A DNA stretch of 64,000 bases from the NCBI GenBank assembly GCA_026874595.1, contig CM049313.1:40826659-40890658 (forward strand), read 5' to 3'. Made by a program: the position numbers and the translations under genes. Under the pieces are notes generated by a model. That model was given only the letters and a program-made list of their open reading frames with translations. It was not told the DNA's origin and made no database searches. Source of the DNA: Sipunculus nudus. Taxonomy: Eukaryota > Annelida > Sipuncula > Golfingiida > Sipunculidae. Every line of letters begins with the position of its first letter. The stretch's first letter is position 1. Positions 11,570 through 27,095 of this stretch are shown in pieces.

Positions 11570-14500
11570 GTATGCATGCCATTTTATATTTTATCTACAT
11601 CGAGAGAAGGTTTATAAATGCTGGTGGGAGGCTTATCATTTTACTTTTGAATTTTTGCAAAAACCCTTGATTAAATAAATGAACTATCGGAGACCATTTT
11701 AGGAAAAATATTAATGCATTAAATATGCCCTTTTACATAATACATTGTAGTGATTTCTTAGCTTCCCTGACTGCAACACGGAACGAATACTTAGTATAAA
11801 TTTAAATAAAATGGTCTGTCACACAATAAAAAAACTTCACAGAATGCTTGCACTTAAATTTTTTACGTGATGAAAAGCTTTTAATTTTATGCGCTTAGTT
11901 TTTGCCAATATTGCAAGTGTCATTCCACGGTAGAATAAATGAGCAAAAATTTCCGCATATTGCGTAAAACGCCCAAAATGGCAAGAAAAAGGGTTGAACG
12001 ATGATTGTGCAGATATCAGTTGTTAACTTTCACCTTATTGTAGAAAGTATGTCCAGTTTTGACCTCTGATTATTGACTGGAGGAGATAAAGTGAAAATTT
12101 CACGGTTAATAAGTAATGTGTTCAACCCTATACAAGGCAGTCAACGCACCTTCAGGAATATGTCCTTTAAAGTAACTGTAGAGATGTTGCATTTCTTTCA
12201 TTAAAATTCGTTCAAATTATAAATAGGCCATGTTCAAAAGGTATGGGGTTAACTTATTTATAAAGACAAAATTGTTCTAGGTTAGTTTTAGACAAACCGT
12301 AAATGTTCAGTGACCGTGAATCAACAAGTTTGAACATTTTGCGGGGTTTAATTTTCGCGAGTTCATTCTATTGGTCATTATTACAGCATTATCATTCATT
12401 CCAAATGTCCAACTCCTTAAAAAGGCCATGAATGCAGTTTGATATTCAGCGTCAACCTGAAGCCTTAACGTTAACATGAAGCGTTCAATGTCAACCTGAC
12501 ACGTTCAACGTTAACCTGAAACGTTCAACGTCAACCTGAAACGTTCAACGTCAACCTGAAGCGTTCAACGTCGACCCTACACATTCCTCAAGCCACGGAA
12601 TATACTCGTAGATCTTCCCCGGCAAAAAGATCCAATTAGTTTAATGGTCACGATATCTACCTAACCCACGCAGTTTATACGCTCCTGAAGCTACATCCTT
12701 TGATTAATTGGACTTAATACAGGCGGAGTCATGTAAATTCTCACTTCTGTTTAACTTGATTGTTCTGAGTAATTTGATCCGGTGTGTGGTGTTTGATAGT
12801 ATAAAATACGCTGGGTATTGAAATTCAAGGAGACTACAGTAGGGAGCTGGCAAAAACACCCATGCAGCATCAGTTGGGCGAAACAGAATAGGAAACTTAA
12901 AAGAACGCCTACACACATTCAAAACACATACTGACATAATTGACACAATATTATGAAAAAATTTTTGAATACATTTGGGAAAAAATCGTCAATGCCGCGC
13001 AGAACATGATACATTTTATAAATCTTTTATAAAAGAAACGCAAAAGAAAGCTAGTAAATGCTTTAAAATTATGAACATGGAGTACACATGATTGATAACC
13101 ACCTATCAGTAACGAAGTTCAAAAAGCACACCTGAGATAAGCAACATACAAAAAATCTCGAAATAAGTTGCATAAAAAATCCAAAGCTGGAATGCATTTG
13201 GCGGTATTTATTAAGAATAAAATACGAGAATGAAGATGAAGAGACACTGAAAATCATCGTCTTTATTTAGCCGCAAACTTATTTCTTAACGTATCAAAAT
13301 GTCTTGAAGATGGCGTGGCCTGTTGAATTATCATAAATGGAACCTTTTGGCTGATTATACTGAGCGTTATGGGTTCTGATATAACCAGGATAACCGACGC
13401 TATTAAGATATCCCCCCCCCCCCTTCACCTTATGTATGTACCCTGGATAGTCGCGTCTTTTGAGGATACACGCAGGGTGTGTAGCATGAACATTAACATG
13501 GACAATTATGGCTCTGAAGGATAGAGCATCGCCCCTCCAACGAAACTGCCAAAAGAAATCTACTTTACAAATTGGTTTCGTATAGCTAAGGGGGCAACCA
13601 TATTTTCCTTGGCAATTAACACATAAAAGTTTTATATAACACGCAGCACCGGGGGTGATAGCTAACTGTTATTTTAACCTGTGAAACGGATACGAAGCCC
13701 CAGGAATGTATTAATACAGAAACAAAGAACACAACGGCAGTCAGCTGTCTTTGACAATCCACAATGCCCCAACACCAAAGGATATGAAACTGAATATATG
13801 AAATGAGAAAAGCTATTTTCAGCCGGTTCATATCGCTAATCTTTGGTGCCGCCTCGGGCTCTCAGTTATATGGCTTTAGGTTCAATCCTTTTAGTTTCGC
13901 TGGAGCCCGCCATCGCCTGTTCCACACCCTAGGTATACCAAAGAAAGCGAAGAAAATGCGGCTTGTCATGAAATGTCAGGGTTCATTTCGTCTGTGTTCG
14001 TCTTTTGAAGCTCCTGCAGACAGTGCTTGAGAGGCAGCAGGCGGATCACAATCCACTGAACTCTTAGCATAGTCTTATAGTTATTAGAATTCCTTCTGAT
14101 TAATTAACACACCCAATAAATGGTAAATTCACACTATTAAACACGTGGGTAGCAGCACATTTGATCTCTTGGCAACACCAATGCCTCCTTGTTATAAATT
14201 TATCAAACTAAAGAAATGAAAGATAATATTTCTCTTTCATTTCTTACTTGTTGATCCCCAACTTTAAGATTATATCTATTAGACAATTTTCTAATTATCT
14301 TATGACTGCTGTCTCATGATACATTGGCCTTATAAGAAATAGAATTTCTCATGTGACAGATTTAAAAAAAACTACCATTGTGTTACTCTGGCCTAACAAT
14401 TACATTGTCATGAAAACGAAATTAATATTTTTCACAGGAGACCAGATATCGGTTTTTCCTGTCTGGACCTAATCTCAGATAGGCCAATTATAGCTCCGGT

Positions 14501-14768
14501 TATTAATGCACAGAAATAGCAACATTGAATTACTTTGATGTAACTGTGTACATATTTGTGGGTGTACCAGAGTACGTAGTCAGTTACGGAAGCCAGATAT
14601 CGTTAATTAACTCAGGAAATCCATATCACTTTACTATCCACTATCAAAGGATAGTGCTATGATGAACAGATGGATTCAGTTTCGATTAATTATGGTACTA
14701 CTTCACCAGTGGTATTTAAAAAGAAGGAAATCATTCCTCTCTCTCTCTTTTACCTATGTTTCTCTTCT

Positions 14769-14810
<42 letters not shown>

Positions 14811-17800
14811 TTTTATATGTGTTGCCTGTAAAATAAATGATCATGATGTATGAGTGATCAGTTTTATTATTTCTTCGAAGGTGTGTTTCCAAATTGATTA
14901 AAAAAAGAAGCAATATAAAAAAACAAGTTTTAAGGGGTGTAGGAGAACTGTTTCACGGCAAGGACCATTGTATAAAAACATGACTCCTGTAAACTGTATA
15001 TACCTGTATATACCTGTAACATCAGGTATGTGACCTTTGTTTTACAGATGGAATATTCCAGACGGTTGAGATCTTAGATACAGCCGGTATGCACCAATTC
15101 CCCGCCATGCGGGAGCTCAGCATTAAGTCCAGCCAGGCCTTCGTCCTCGTGTACTCTGTTGACAGTCTCGACTCGCTGAAGGAGGCTGCAGAGCTGCACG
15201 ACAAGATCGTTACGATTAAAGGTAAGCTACTTCTAACACATTCCTCCCGACTGAACAAATGTCAACTTTATAGCGCCAAAACAAACCTGTTGAATCGTTC
15301 ATCAGTATGAAATTTATGAACAACACTATCGCTGCTTTCAAAATTAAACAGTTCCGCGATACCCAGCTCTCATAGGACGGAACGTCCTTGGCCCTGTGCT
15401 TGGTGCAGATACCAATCAAACAATGATATAAGAGAGAGAGTGGTTGCGTAGAAGCCGGTCTAGAACGCAAGAAAAGATGCCCACTACTTGAGAAGTGTAC
15501 ATTTATATACTCCTAGCTATTAATGTCTAGGACGCGGCAGTTATCGGCTCACACAGGTTTAATTCGATCTAGTTCCGATGGTTTACTTGGCGAGAAACAA
15601 ATAGAAAACATATTGCCTTGCAGTAGTTATTTCTGGTAACAGGATAAAGTAGTGACTATTTCTGTAGCTAGTAAATGAATGTATACAATCAATCTACCAG
15701 AGTCTCAGCGGTTTAAAGCAGGAAGGCTATTTAAAAGTCACCCCGCCGCGGGAGTAGTGGTCATGAGCTCAGCCTCATCCCTTCCGAAAACAACCAGCAG
15801 CGGAACCGCCAATATTTCCCTTAATTTGTCAGCTCGTCCATTTAGAAACTGAATCCCAAAATATCTCACAGCCAGTTGACTGAACGTGAGGTTCGTCATC
15901 GGAGGGGCCTTCGTAACCACACAGAGTAACTACGGATGTGTGACACTGAGAAAAAGTGTTTTTATCCATGAAAACTTCCTTTCATTGTCGGACTTAGTGA
16001 ATCACTTCCTAAACGGCAGCTAATGAGGTTGTATCTCATAGATTTTGCATGGATTACAGTTACGACAAACGTCTAACGCGTTTAGAATATTATGTTTTCT
16101 CGGATACATTTCCAAATTTTCAAGCAGATCTATAATATATATGCAACATATGTTCTATTTTGGCAATTATTCCTCTATATATCGGACTATGTTTTTTTTT
16201 GCTTTGTCACGTTCGACGACATTAGGAAACATGACAAAATCTCCAGTATGTGGCCGAGATACTAAAACCATAACTGGCATCTTTACATACCCTAGTTTTA
16301 AAATGACTTCCTTTACCGGGATCATTGTCAGTGGAAAAGTTAGTCTCGCCGGTTTTTTTTTATCTTTTTGTTATGCTGCAACAAAAGTAACCTTTAAATC
16401 TTCTGTTGGTTATTGTATGGCTACACCTAAAGAAATCAGACCACTACTCATAACATTTCTGATATAGCGTCCATAGTGAACTGTAATTCGTCTAAAATAC
16501 TGCCGTGTAAATAGCGGAGTATGTGGTTTATCAGATATGAAATCAATATATGCAAAGGGTTTATCCATTCAGAGATGCAGGGAGCCATCAAAAACATGAT
16601 GATTATAAAGCTCTCGGTAGATTTACATTCTTACCGCCCTCACCTTCTCGTACTATACGCGATAGGTTATTGAAGACTTTCCGCATCCGCCAGGTAATAA
16701 AGGAATTCAGTGACCTGGGCTTATCTGGCCGGGAGAACAGAAGACATAGAACAACAAGCCAGTACCGAGAGAATGACAGTGCCAGGGAACATGTGGGTGT
16801 ATTGTAATCGTGTTGATTACTTACACAGCCCAGGGCTCCTGAATCCGTGTTAAGAGCTCAGTAACCACAGCATTTATATCATATTTCTTTAAGCTAGGGA
16901 TATTCTGAAATGAAATATTCGCTTGGTTAATTCCGAGAAGCGTGTTGCGGAAACATCTTGTTTTACTTGCAACGTGAATACGACGACTAGGGCGCTTAGA
17001 TAATGAGACAACAGATAAATACAATAGAGACGACCAGATTAGAATAAAGAAAGGGCAAAGAAAAAGAATATATGAGTTAAGATGTTTATGAAATATTCAA
17101 AATGGCCAATGCTACATGACGAAGATAAAGATAAGTTTTTTTTTTAAAATTTTGATTTGTTTGCTGCTTAAATGAAGCTTCGTATTTTTATAACCAGGCG
17201 GTAACCAACAATATTACCGCTTCAAATGTCTCAAACAAAAAATGACTGTAGCCAAAAGATGCACAGTTTTATCATGAAAACATGAACAAGAGCTAGCAGG
17301 AGATTTTTAATAACTGATTTGAATTGCGTCGGCGGACGAGAGGTCGGCCGTCGCCGGGCTAATATCTGTCTGTGACCGCCCACGATGTCTCCGTGGCTTT
17401 GACTGTTCCGAGTAGAATAAAAAAGGTGGAGGGCCTGAGATTCATTGGTGACACGATGTGCTTATTAAAACAAATTAACTCCTGTTTTCTTTCCAACTGG
17501 TCTGTATATTGATGATTTTTTTTAAATAAAAAAAAATCACCTTGTGATAAATATGTCTACACTGTAATTCTTAAACATAAACTAACTGTAATCTCTTTTC
17601 CTTTCAGGAACCAATGATGTCCCCGTCGTGCTGGTTGGAAATAAAAGAGAGTGTACGACAGAACGGGAAGTGACGTTAGAGCATGCGCAGGAGGTCGCGG
17701 CGCGACTGAACTGTCTCCACTTCGAGGCCAGCGCCAGGCACAACGTGAACGTGGATGCCGTGTTTATGGAACTGTTAAGTAAAGTATACGGGCTCGATAA

Positions 17801-17954
17801 AATGAATAAATGTACGAAACAAAAACGACTGAACAAGAGCAGAAGACTCAGTGACGTTATAATGAAACCAGGCAGAGAGAAACTGAAACGTCATAGTTCT
17901 GTTGGTGACTCGAGTGAAACAGAAGAGGAAGACGCTAGATGCGTTATTCTGTGA
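11413..17954 (+). CDS. Ras-family small GTPase (Di-Ras/Ras-dva/Rhes-like), three coding exons
   Basis: Joining 11413-11569, 15048-15221 and 17608-17954 gives 225 residues, all junctions GT/AG and both introns phase 1. The product is a membrane-anchored GTP-binding switch. Visible motifs are the P-loop GPGGVGKTS; a switch I/effector loop [10 protein letters not shown], very close to Ras; [16 protein letters not shown] at switch II; the G4 box NKRE; the G5 box EASAR; a basic C-terminal region; and the CAAX box CVIL. Leucine in the last position predicts geranylgeranylation. FPAM-R/Q-LSI and a non-glutamine at the Ras Gln61 position (here Met) point to the Di-Ras/Ras-dva/Rhes group, whose known members hydrolyse GTP poorly. 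G4 has Glu where Asp is usual. An acidic stretch (SSETEEEDA) directly precedes the CAAX box. Orthology within the group is unresolved. Confidence 0.92.
12446..12575. repeat. 20-bp minisatellite in intron 1
   Basis: About six copies of a 20-base unit (ACGTTCAACGTCAACCTGAA and close variants) with exact spacing. Units are alternately GTCAACC and GTTAACC. Confidence 0.9.
14738..14808. repeat. (CT)n microsatellite in intron 1
   Basis: CT dinucleotides with a few interruptions, purest at 14,775-14,808. Confidence 0.95.
15048..15221 (+). CDS. Ras-family GTPase, coding exon 2 (switch II to alpha-2/beta-4)
   Basis: The acceptor is TTTGTTTTACAG before ATGGAATA; the donor is AAAG before GTAAGC. The 174-base exon completes the Asp codon, reads [20 protein letters not shown] and continues through [16 protein letters not shown] to VTIK. 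The DTAG motif is G3. Confidence 0.92.
15222..17607 (+). other. Intron 2 of the Ras-family gene
   Basis: 2,386 bases, GT...AG, phase 1, without recognisable elements. Open frames at 16,045-16,467 and 16,550-16,807 show no known motif. Confidence 0.85.
17608..17954 (+). CDS. Ras-family GTPase, coding exon 3 (G4, G5, tail and CAAX)
   Basis: The acceptor has a strong pyrimidine tract (CTCTTTTCCTTTCAG). The exon starts [15 protein letters not shown] and ends at a TGA at 17952-17954 after CVIL. The tail after the GTPase fold is about 60 residues, rich in Lys/Arg and Ser, longer than in Ras itself. Confidence 0.92.
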
Positions 17955-19500
17955 AGATTGTGTAATGTACCACGTGACTGCGATTTGGGCCCTCACTGGA
18001 GCTATGTACACATATTGTACACTCGGAACGGTTTTATTTTCTCAAGCAGTATTAATTTTTTGGCTCTTTGTAAACAGTGATAGATACAGTTTTAAGTGAA
18101 AAGAATCTCCTCATCAGAATTCTGGTTCCTTGGTACCGGGCATTTTATGGACTCAATATCTTTTTAAAGTTGCCACAAGATTTGTTTCATGCAAGCAAAG
18201 GGCTTATGAGACAGGAAAGTTATACCCTGCAAAGGGTAATTGATATAAAATAAAACTGCACAACCCAATTTTCACTGACTGTAAAAGCGGACTGGCGTGA
18301 AAAAAAGTTGTAGCATATTGGTGTAATACATGGACATTTGTATATACACCATGTACAATACGTTATGCAACCGTTGTAGAGTTTCATACACTTTAACAAT
18401 TTGTAACACACTGATTTTTGTTTATTATATACAGGCTGAAGGATATACTTGATGACAGGTAACATTTATTGTGGAGGCACAGATGATCCTATTTGTAATA
18501 TATTGAAAGTGTAAATACAATGTACAGAATACCACACTTAACAGTAAATGCAGACCTAAACACATAACAATAATATTAACACATGCAGAAAAAGTACATT
18601 TCCATGTTTATAGTGAAATTTCGAAACATTTTTCATCCATTTTGATGACAAACCAATACATTTTGCAATCAGGAAAAGATGAATCGTTAGGTTACAATCG
18701 ACAGACTGTTATTTTCTGAATAAATAAATATTAACATTGCCCTTATGTATAATACAATATTGACATTGTTTTGCAAGAAGCATAAGCCGGCGCTGCTTTT
18801 CGGTATTATATTTTTTCTATTTTCCGTATGTTTCGGTCGAAAAAGAGAAAGCGCCCAATCTCAATCAACCCTTGGTAGGTAGTGTAACTTAACAATCACT
18901 TGTGATATGTATAATATGTTGTATTTAAATAATATCAGTGGCCCGTACAGGAGTTGATGTATTGAAGAGATGTATTGATCTATGTAGAGGAGATCCTATT
19001 ACAACCACCCGTCCCATGGTTCCTCATCAACTTAATGTAACGATTCCCAAAGCAACAAGGGCAATAGTTCACGAGGAATTCCTCTTATTCCAGTAACTCT
19101 CATAGAGACAGAATCTTCTCCTTTTTTACATGAATTAAGAAATACAGCACAAGGTAATAAACCTTTATAAACAAATCTTTTATATTTTCTCAATGAAGAG
19201 AAGCTCAAAACAGTATTTACCTAACATGAACAACTGTCTCTCACATGTCCACAAATGTATTTCATATATGGGAATCCGGGGATGTCCCTTTCAACAGACT
19301 GTTAAGTCCTACTTATATATGCATATGTCATCAAGTGCGTTTATATGACGTCAGGTGTTCTCTGTCAGGCAGAATATTTACTCCGTGTTGTGAGTTGTAC
19401 AGTTAGATCGACTGTATATATTGTGTATACTGTTTTTATACACTTTTAAAGGATCACAAGATGGTTCACAGGATTGAAATAAAATATATTAAACTTATCC
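17955..19500 (+). other. Probable 3' UTR and downstream region of the Ras-family gene
   Basis: AATAAA signals on the plus strand lie at 18,249-18,254, 18,719-18,724 and 19,478-19,483; the last is followed by T-rich sequence. Which one is used cannot be told. No other gene was seen here. Confidence 0.35.
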
Positions 19501-20323
19501 TTTGCATTAATTTTATTTTTGTTTCTGAAGTGAATCTGTTCAAAGAGTGATCGTTCATACCGCACGCGCATGCCTGTTTCTATGCCCATTCTTCAACAAT
19601 CAATATGTCAAAAGTTTTGTGTTTGTGTCACCAAACATCCTTAAAGAGATGGATTGAAGAGTTTATTTGGGAAATATCAGGTGATGAGCTGATATATAAC
19701 TTTATTTGTCTGAAAGTAGAAATGAGTTTAATGTTCGTCTTGTGTTCATGGTATATCAAAATACAGAAGGTTCCAGGCCACACTACACCCTCCGCTCGGT
19801 CCTGTTCCCTTGCTACAGGTACTGCAGATTCCATATGTGCATTCCTATGATTGAAGTCAGGCGTGTCTTCAGCATTTTTGTATAAATTGTAATATATTTA
19901 ACTGTGCCATACATACAATAATGGGGGAATATTGATTATTCTCCTACGTCTTCGAGTCATCACCCCTTGAAGATAAGTATCAGTCTACTCAGGTGAATGT
20001 GCGCTACTGCTTATTCCACGCATGTCATCCCCTCTCGGCCACATTATCATTTTATATGAATAGATGAATAAACAAGAAATCTGCATTATAATCAATGCGA
20101 GCCTCCGCATTCACTTATTGTGTCAATATTTTCAGCTTCGTTCGTGCATAAGTGACTGTATATTCGTGAATAATCCTAGATAACGTTCCTGGAGCCGGGT
20201 TATGTGCCAGATATACACCTTATTCTAATCTATTCTTTTATTGCCCGTTCCTGAAATGCCCTGAAAATGTCAAGAGATTTCCTTTCATGAGCCCATGAAT
20301 TATGTTTTAAACAAACAAAAACG
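19501..20323. other. No gene recognised
   Basis: A short open plus-strand frame (19,605-19,850) and its antisense shadow have no recognisable motifs. No repeat was noted. Confidence 0.4.
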
Positions 20324-20384
20324 TAAAACACACACAAACAAACAAACACACACACACATACACACACACACACACACACAACCA
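20324..20384. repeat. (CA)n microsatellite
   Basis: CA dinucleotides with AAAC interruptions, purest at 20,347-20,380. Confidence 0.95.
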
Positions 20385-20453
20385 CACGAAGGGGAATGGA
20401 CGCATATCTTCCTGGCAGAGGCAAATTTAAAAAAAAATCATTAATAAATTACA

Positions 20454-20515
20454 ATATATATACGTATATATATATATAAATATATATACGTATATATATA
20501 TATAAAATAAGGTCA

Positions 20516-20569
<54 letters not shown>

Positions 20570-20589
20570 GCACACTGACCTTATTTTAT
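20454..20589. repeat. Long palindrome with a TA-repeat core
   Basis: The 19-base arm ATAAAATAAGGTCAGTGTG (20,502-20,520) is repeated as an exact reverse complement at 20,571-20,589. Between them are 50 bases of almost pure TA with TGTG/CACG borders, so the whole 88 bases can fold into one hairpin. TA and TACGTA tracts extend left to 20,454. Confidence 0.85.
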
Positions 20590-21897
20590 GTAAATTTGAC
20601 AAGTAACCTTTTATCAGGAAAAGTTATAACCAGAGAAGATCAGAGGGTGATGAGCAAACGAACGTTGGGATTTAGATGGGCACGGTGGTTTCAGGATCGG
20701 TGGTCACCTTTAGAGCTCGGTCATATGACTGGGTCGCAGATGAATATTAATTATTCAGTAGCATATTTGTAGCCAGTACAATACGGAGACCGCAGAGAAT
20801 ATCAAGTACGTCATATATATATTGTTAGATCCCTAATTGGCCGACTTGTTATATTACTAATTGACTGACCACGCAGCTCTGCCTGCCGACACCAATAAGA
20901 CAATTCTATTTACAATTCCGGCAAACATGCAATACTCGTTGTTCTGCCACAAATCCATATACAACCAGAGAGCAAGAACGATTTTATTAAGGTTAATGAT
21001 CATAACCTGTAAGGAAAATAATAAAATTATATGATTAGAAGCCTTAAATAAATTTAATTGTATATCAGAATATCGGTCATGTGCCGTGAGAGTTATAGTT
21101 CAGTTCCATTATAATTTACTAATGCTTGAACTAATAGGCGTAGAAGTAATAGAAGTAATATTCCGCTAGAAAGACGAAGACGAGTTAAGTAGTTTCAAAT
21201 TATTCCTTAACTTGACAGCAGCTTACTGTTTACATTGCTGTATATCTATTCATTAGTAAGCATGTTGCACAATATGGCAGCTGTCGTTAAAAAAACTCAG
21301 AATAAAAAATGGGCGACATAAGAAGGAGCTTAAAAACAGACAATGATGAAATTAAACTATCTGCCCCGATCATTTACTTTAAGAAATTTCCTCCCAGAGA
21401 ACGTTTTATTGAAGCGATTGATTGCAGCTCTATAATCATGGTCCTTAGACAAGTCCCTGTACTTAGAATTTAAGTTCAGGACCATAAGTTATCTATTATA
21501 GGTATGAAGACATTCATAAAGAACTGATTCGTTATATGTGCAAAGGACATAACGACAAGAAAGAAAAAAACAATTAATGTAAGATATCTGTAAGTCCACT
21601 TGCGGCCATTTTCCAAATAGTCTAACCACGCATGTGTACACCTAGGCGTGAATAGATGAATGAATATGAAACATTTTTCATCCGGTAAAAGTTACCCCTT
21701 TCTGGTGCCCTTTGAAAAAGGCTGCATTTACCAAGTGACGGGCCGGGTTTCCTTTGCTTTAACGTGGTAAAGTAGAGATTGTATGGTTTCTGCTCTCGCA
21801 CTCATCGTATAAAAGAAATAAAATAGAAATACAGAATTCAAAACCACCTACTAGATAGGGTTCACAACATGTTATCCCTCACAACACATTAAATACA
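20590..21897. other. No gene recognised
   Basis: Single-copy-looking sequence without a recognisable coding frame. Confidence 0.4.
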
Positions 21898-22345
21898 CTG
21901 TCTGGACCCCGGATAGCGGCACTTCTCTGGATGCGGCCAGCTGGCGGCACCTCTCTTGATCCTGGCTGGCAGGCGGCGGAAACTCTGTGGATCCTGGCAT
22001 GCAGCACCTCTTCTGCACACCGGCTGGCGGCACATCTTCTGGACAATAGCTGGCAGCATCTCTCTGGACAATAGCTTTGAGCACTCTTTGGACAATAGCT
22101 AGGGCACTCACTCTCTGGACACTGGGTAGCAGCACCTCTCTGGACACTGGGTAGCAGCACCTCTCTGGACACTTGGCGGCAGCACCTCTCAGAAAACTGG
22201 GCGGTAGCACCTCTCTGGACACTTGGTGGGAGCATCACCACTCTGGACACTGGGTAGCAGCACCTCTGCGGAGACTTGGTAGCAGCACCTCTCTAGAAAG
22301 TGGGTGGCAGCGCCTCTCTTGACTCCGGCGTATGGCACTTCTGGA
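21898..22345. repeat. 25-bp minisatellite, roughly 16-18 copies
   Basis: Exact 25-base spacing is clear between 22,111, 22,136, 22,161, 22,186 and 22,211. The unit is CTCTCTGGACACTGGGTAGC followed by AGCAC. Units become degenerate and slightly longer to the left (GGACAATAGCTGGCAGCA types). Because 25 is not divisible by three, the array is open in several minus-strand frames and gives repetitive peptides (QRGAA, REVLLP) that should not be taken as genes. Confidence 0.9.
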
Positions 22346-23585
22346 CTGCAGGCTACACAAATTATCTGTCATCACATTGAGTATGCAATTTTTACATACC
22401 CTTTTACCCTTGAGGCTCATTTATATTCATAAGACTGATACAAAGCCTGTGATGCTGTTCTCTCTTATGGCCCATCTATATTCATGAGCACACTGGACCT
22501 GCAGTGCACTCGGTAACCTTTATTGAATACCGCCATTGTCTAACAACACATTTCTCGGACCGGCGCGTTGATTCTCGCTCAACCAATACAAATGTACAGC
22601 AAATCGGATACATCTTACCGGAGAAATGAAAATAAAACCTGATTAAACAAAATGACACGATCTATTTCGTGACATATATACTGGACTGATATGGCCTACG
22701 TATTGTCGTGATCCGGGTCATGAGAACAACTGCACTGCAGTCACCATCCATCCTATTACAATGTTATCACAGTGCACCGTAGGCAATCTCAACATTAATA
22801 ATCGAATCAACAATGTTAAACTATCCATCGCGCAGTTAATTACTAATTAATTCAAATAATTACTCAATACATGTCGAAATTAATTTCTTGTAGATAGATT
22901 TATAACTAAGTTATGACGGGTTCTTTTTCGCACAAGAAAAGTGTCGTTAGAAAGTTAACATATATACTTAATGGTGCAAATATACTTTATGATGAAATCG
23001 TGAATATACCTTTTTATGTCGAAAATGAAAATAAGTTGCATGTTTGTCGAGATCTACAGTGCGGTTCTTTTGAAAGCACATCACTAAGGCATATCTAACA
23101 TCTGGACGAGTCTCTTACGTCAGAGGGACAAAAAGTCGATAGTTAATTATGTTTCAAGCTTTTAGTTAACGAAAATGCCAACTTGATTACATATATTCAG
23201 GGGAGTCGAGCAACATGACAACCAAGTGTAAACAACAGGGTTCACCATTTTAAGAAAACCATGGGACACCCTGCCACGTCATTCCGAGGAAGAAATACAA
23301 TCAATTTAACACCAGAGGGTCCTTGTGACAGGAATGTTTATTTCTAACAAACACAATTCCAGTTGTGTTTGGTGTCATGGGAAACATTTTTAACTCTGAT
23401 GAGAACACTTACTTCAGCTTGTTCCCCAAAAAAGTCTTTTTTCTACGGTAGAAGCGGGCCCACCAAAACTACGCCATCACTACAGGGAGCTTCAGCAGAA
23501 TATTTTTTTTTTATGAGATATGAGATTTTGTCATTCATGAAGGTTTTGAATATTCAATAGCTCCCTGGCAGAGTCATTGGTGGTT
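22346..23585. other. No gene recognised
   Basis: No motif-bearing frame and no repeat were seen. Confidence 0.4.
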
Positions 23586-23737
23586 GTCAGCGGACGAGTA
23601 ACGAACGGGACGACCTGGAACATATGATAGGTGATGTCAGTGGACGAGTAACGAACGGGACGACCTGGAACACATGATAGGTGATGTCAGTTGACGAGTA
23701 ACGAACGGGACGACCTGGAACATATGATAGGTTGTGG
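23586..23737. repeat. 50-bp tandem repeat, three copies
   Basis: Units start at 23,586, 23,636 and 23,686 with only a few differences. Each contains GACGAGTAACGAACGGGACG followed by ACCTGGAACA and a GATAGGT motif. The near-identity suggests a recent expansion. Confidence 0.95.

Positions 23738-27095
<3,358 letters not shown>

Larger units (their letters stand above)
11570..15047 (+). other. Intron 1 of the Ras-family gene
   Basis: 3,478 bases, GT...AG, phase 1. It holds a 20-base minisatellite (12,446-12,575), a poly-C run near 13,412 and a CT microsatellite (14,738-14,808). Small open frames inside it show no recognisable protein. Confidence 0.85.

Noticed and set aside
12446-12575. CRISPR-like direct repeats
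   Set aside because: Units are contiguous with no spacers, in an intron of a eukaryotic gene.
13803-14030. 75-aa frame in intron 1
   Set aside because: No motif and no supporting splice sites; treated as chance.
16045-16467. 140-aa frame in intron 2 of the Ras gene
   Set aside because: No recognisable motif, biased amino-acid content and position inside a well-supported intron.
21872-22250. Repeat-containing protein on the minus strand (QRGAA / REVLLP repeats)
   Set aside because: A 25-base minisatellite is open in three overlapping frames; the peptides are artefacts.
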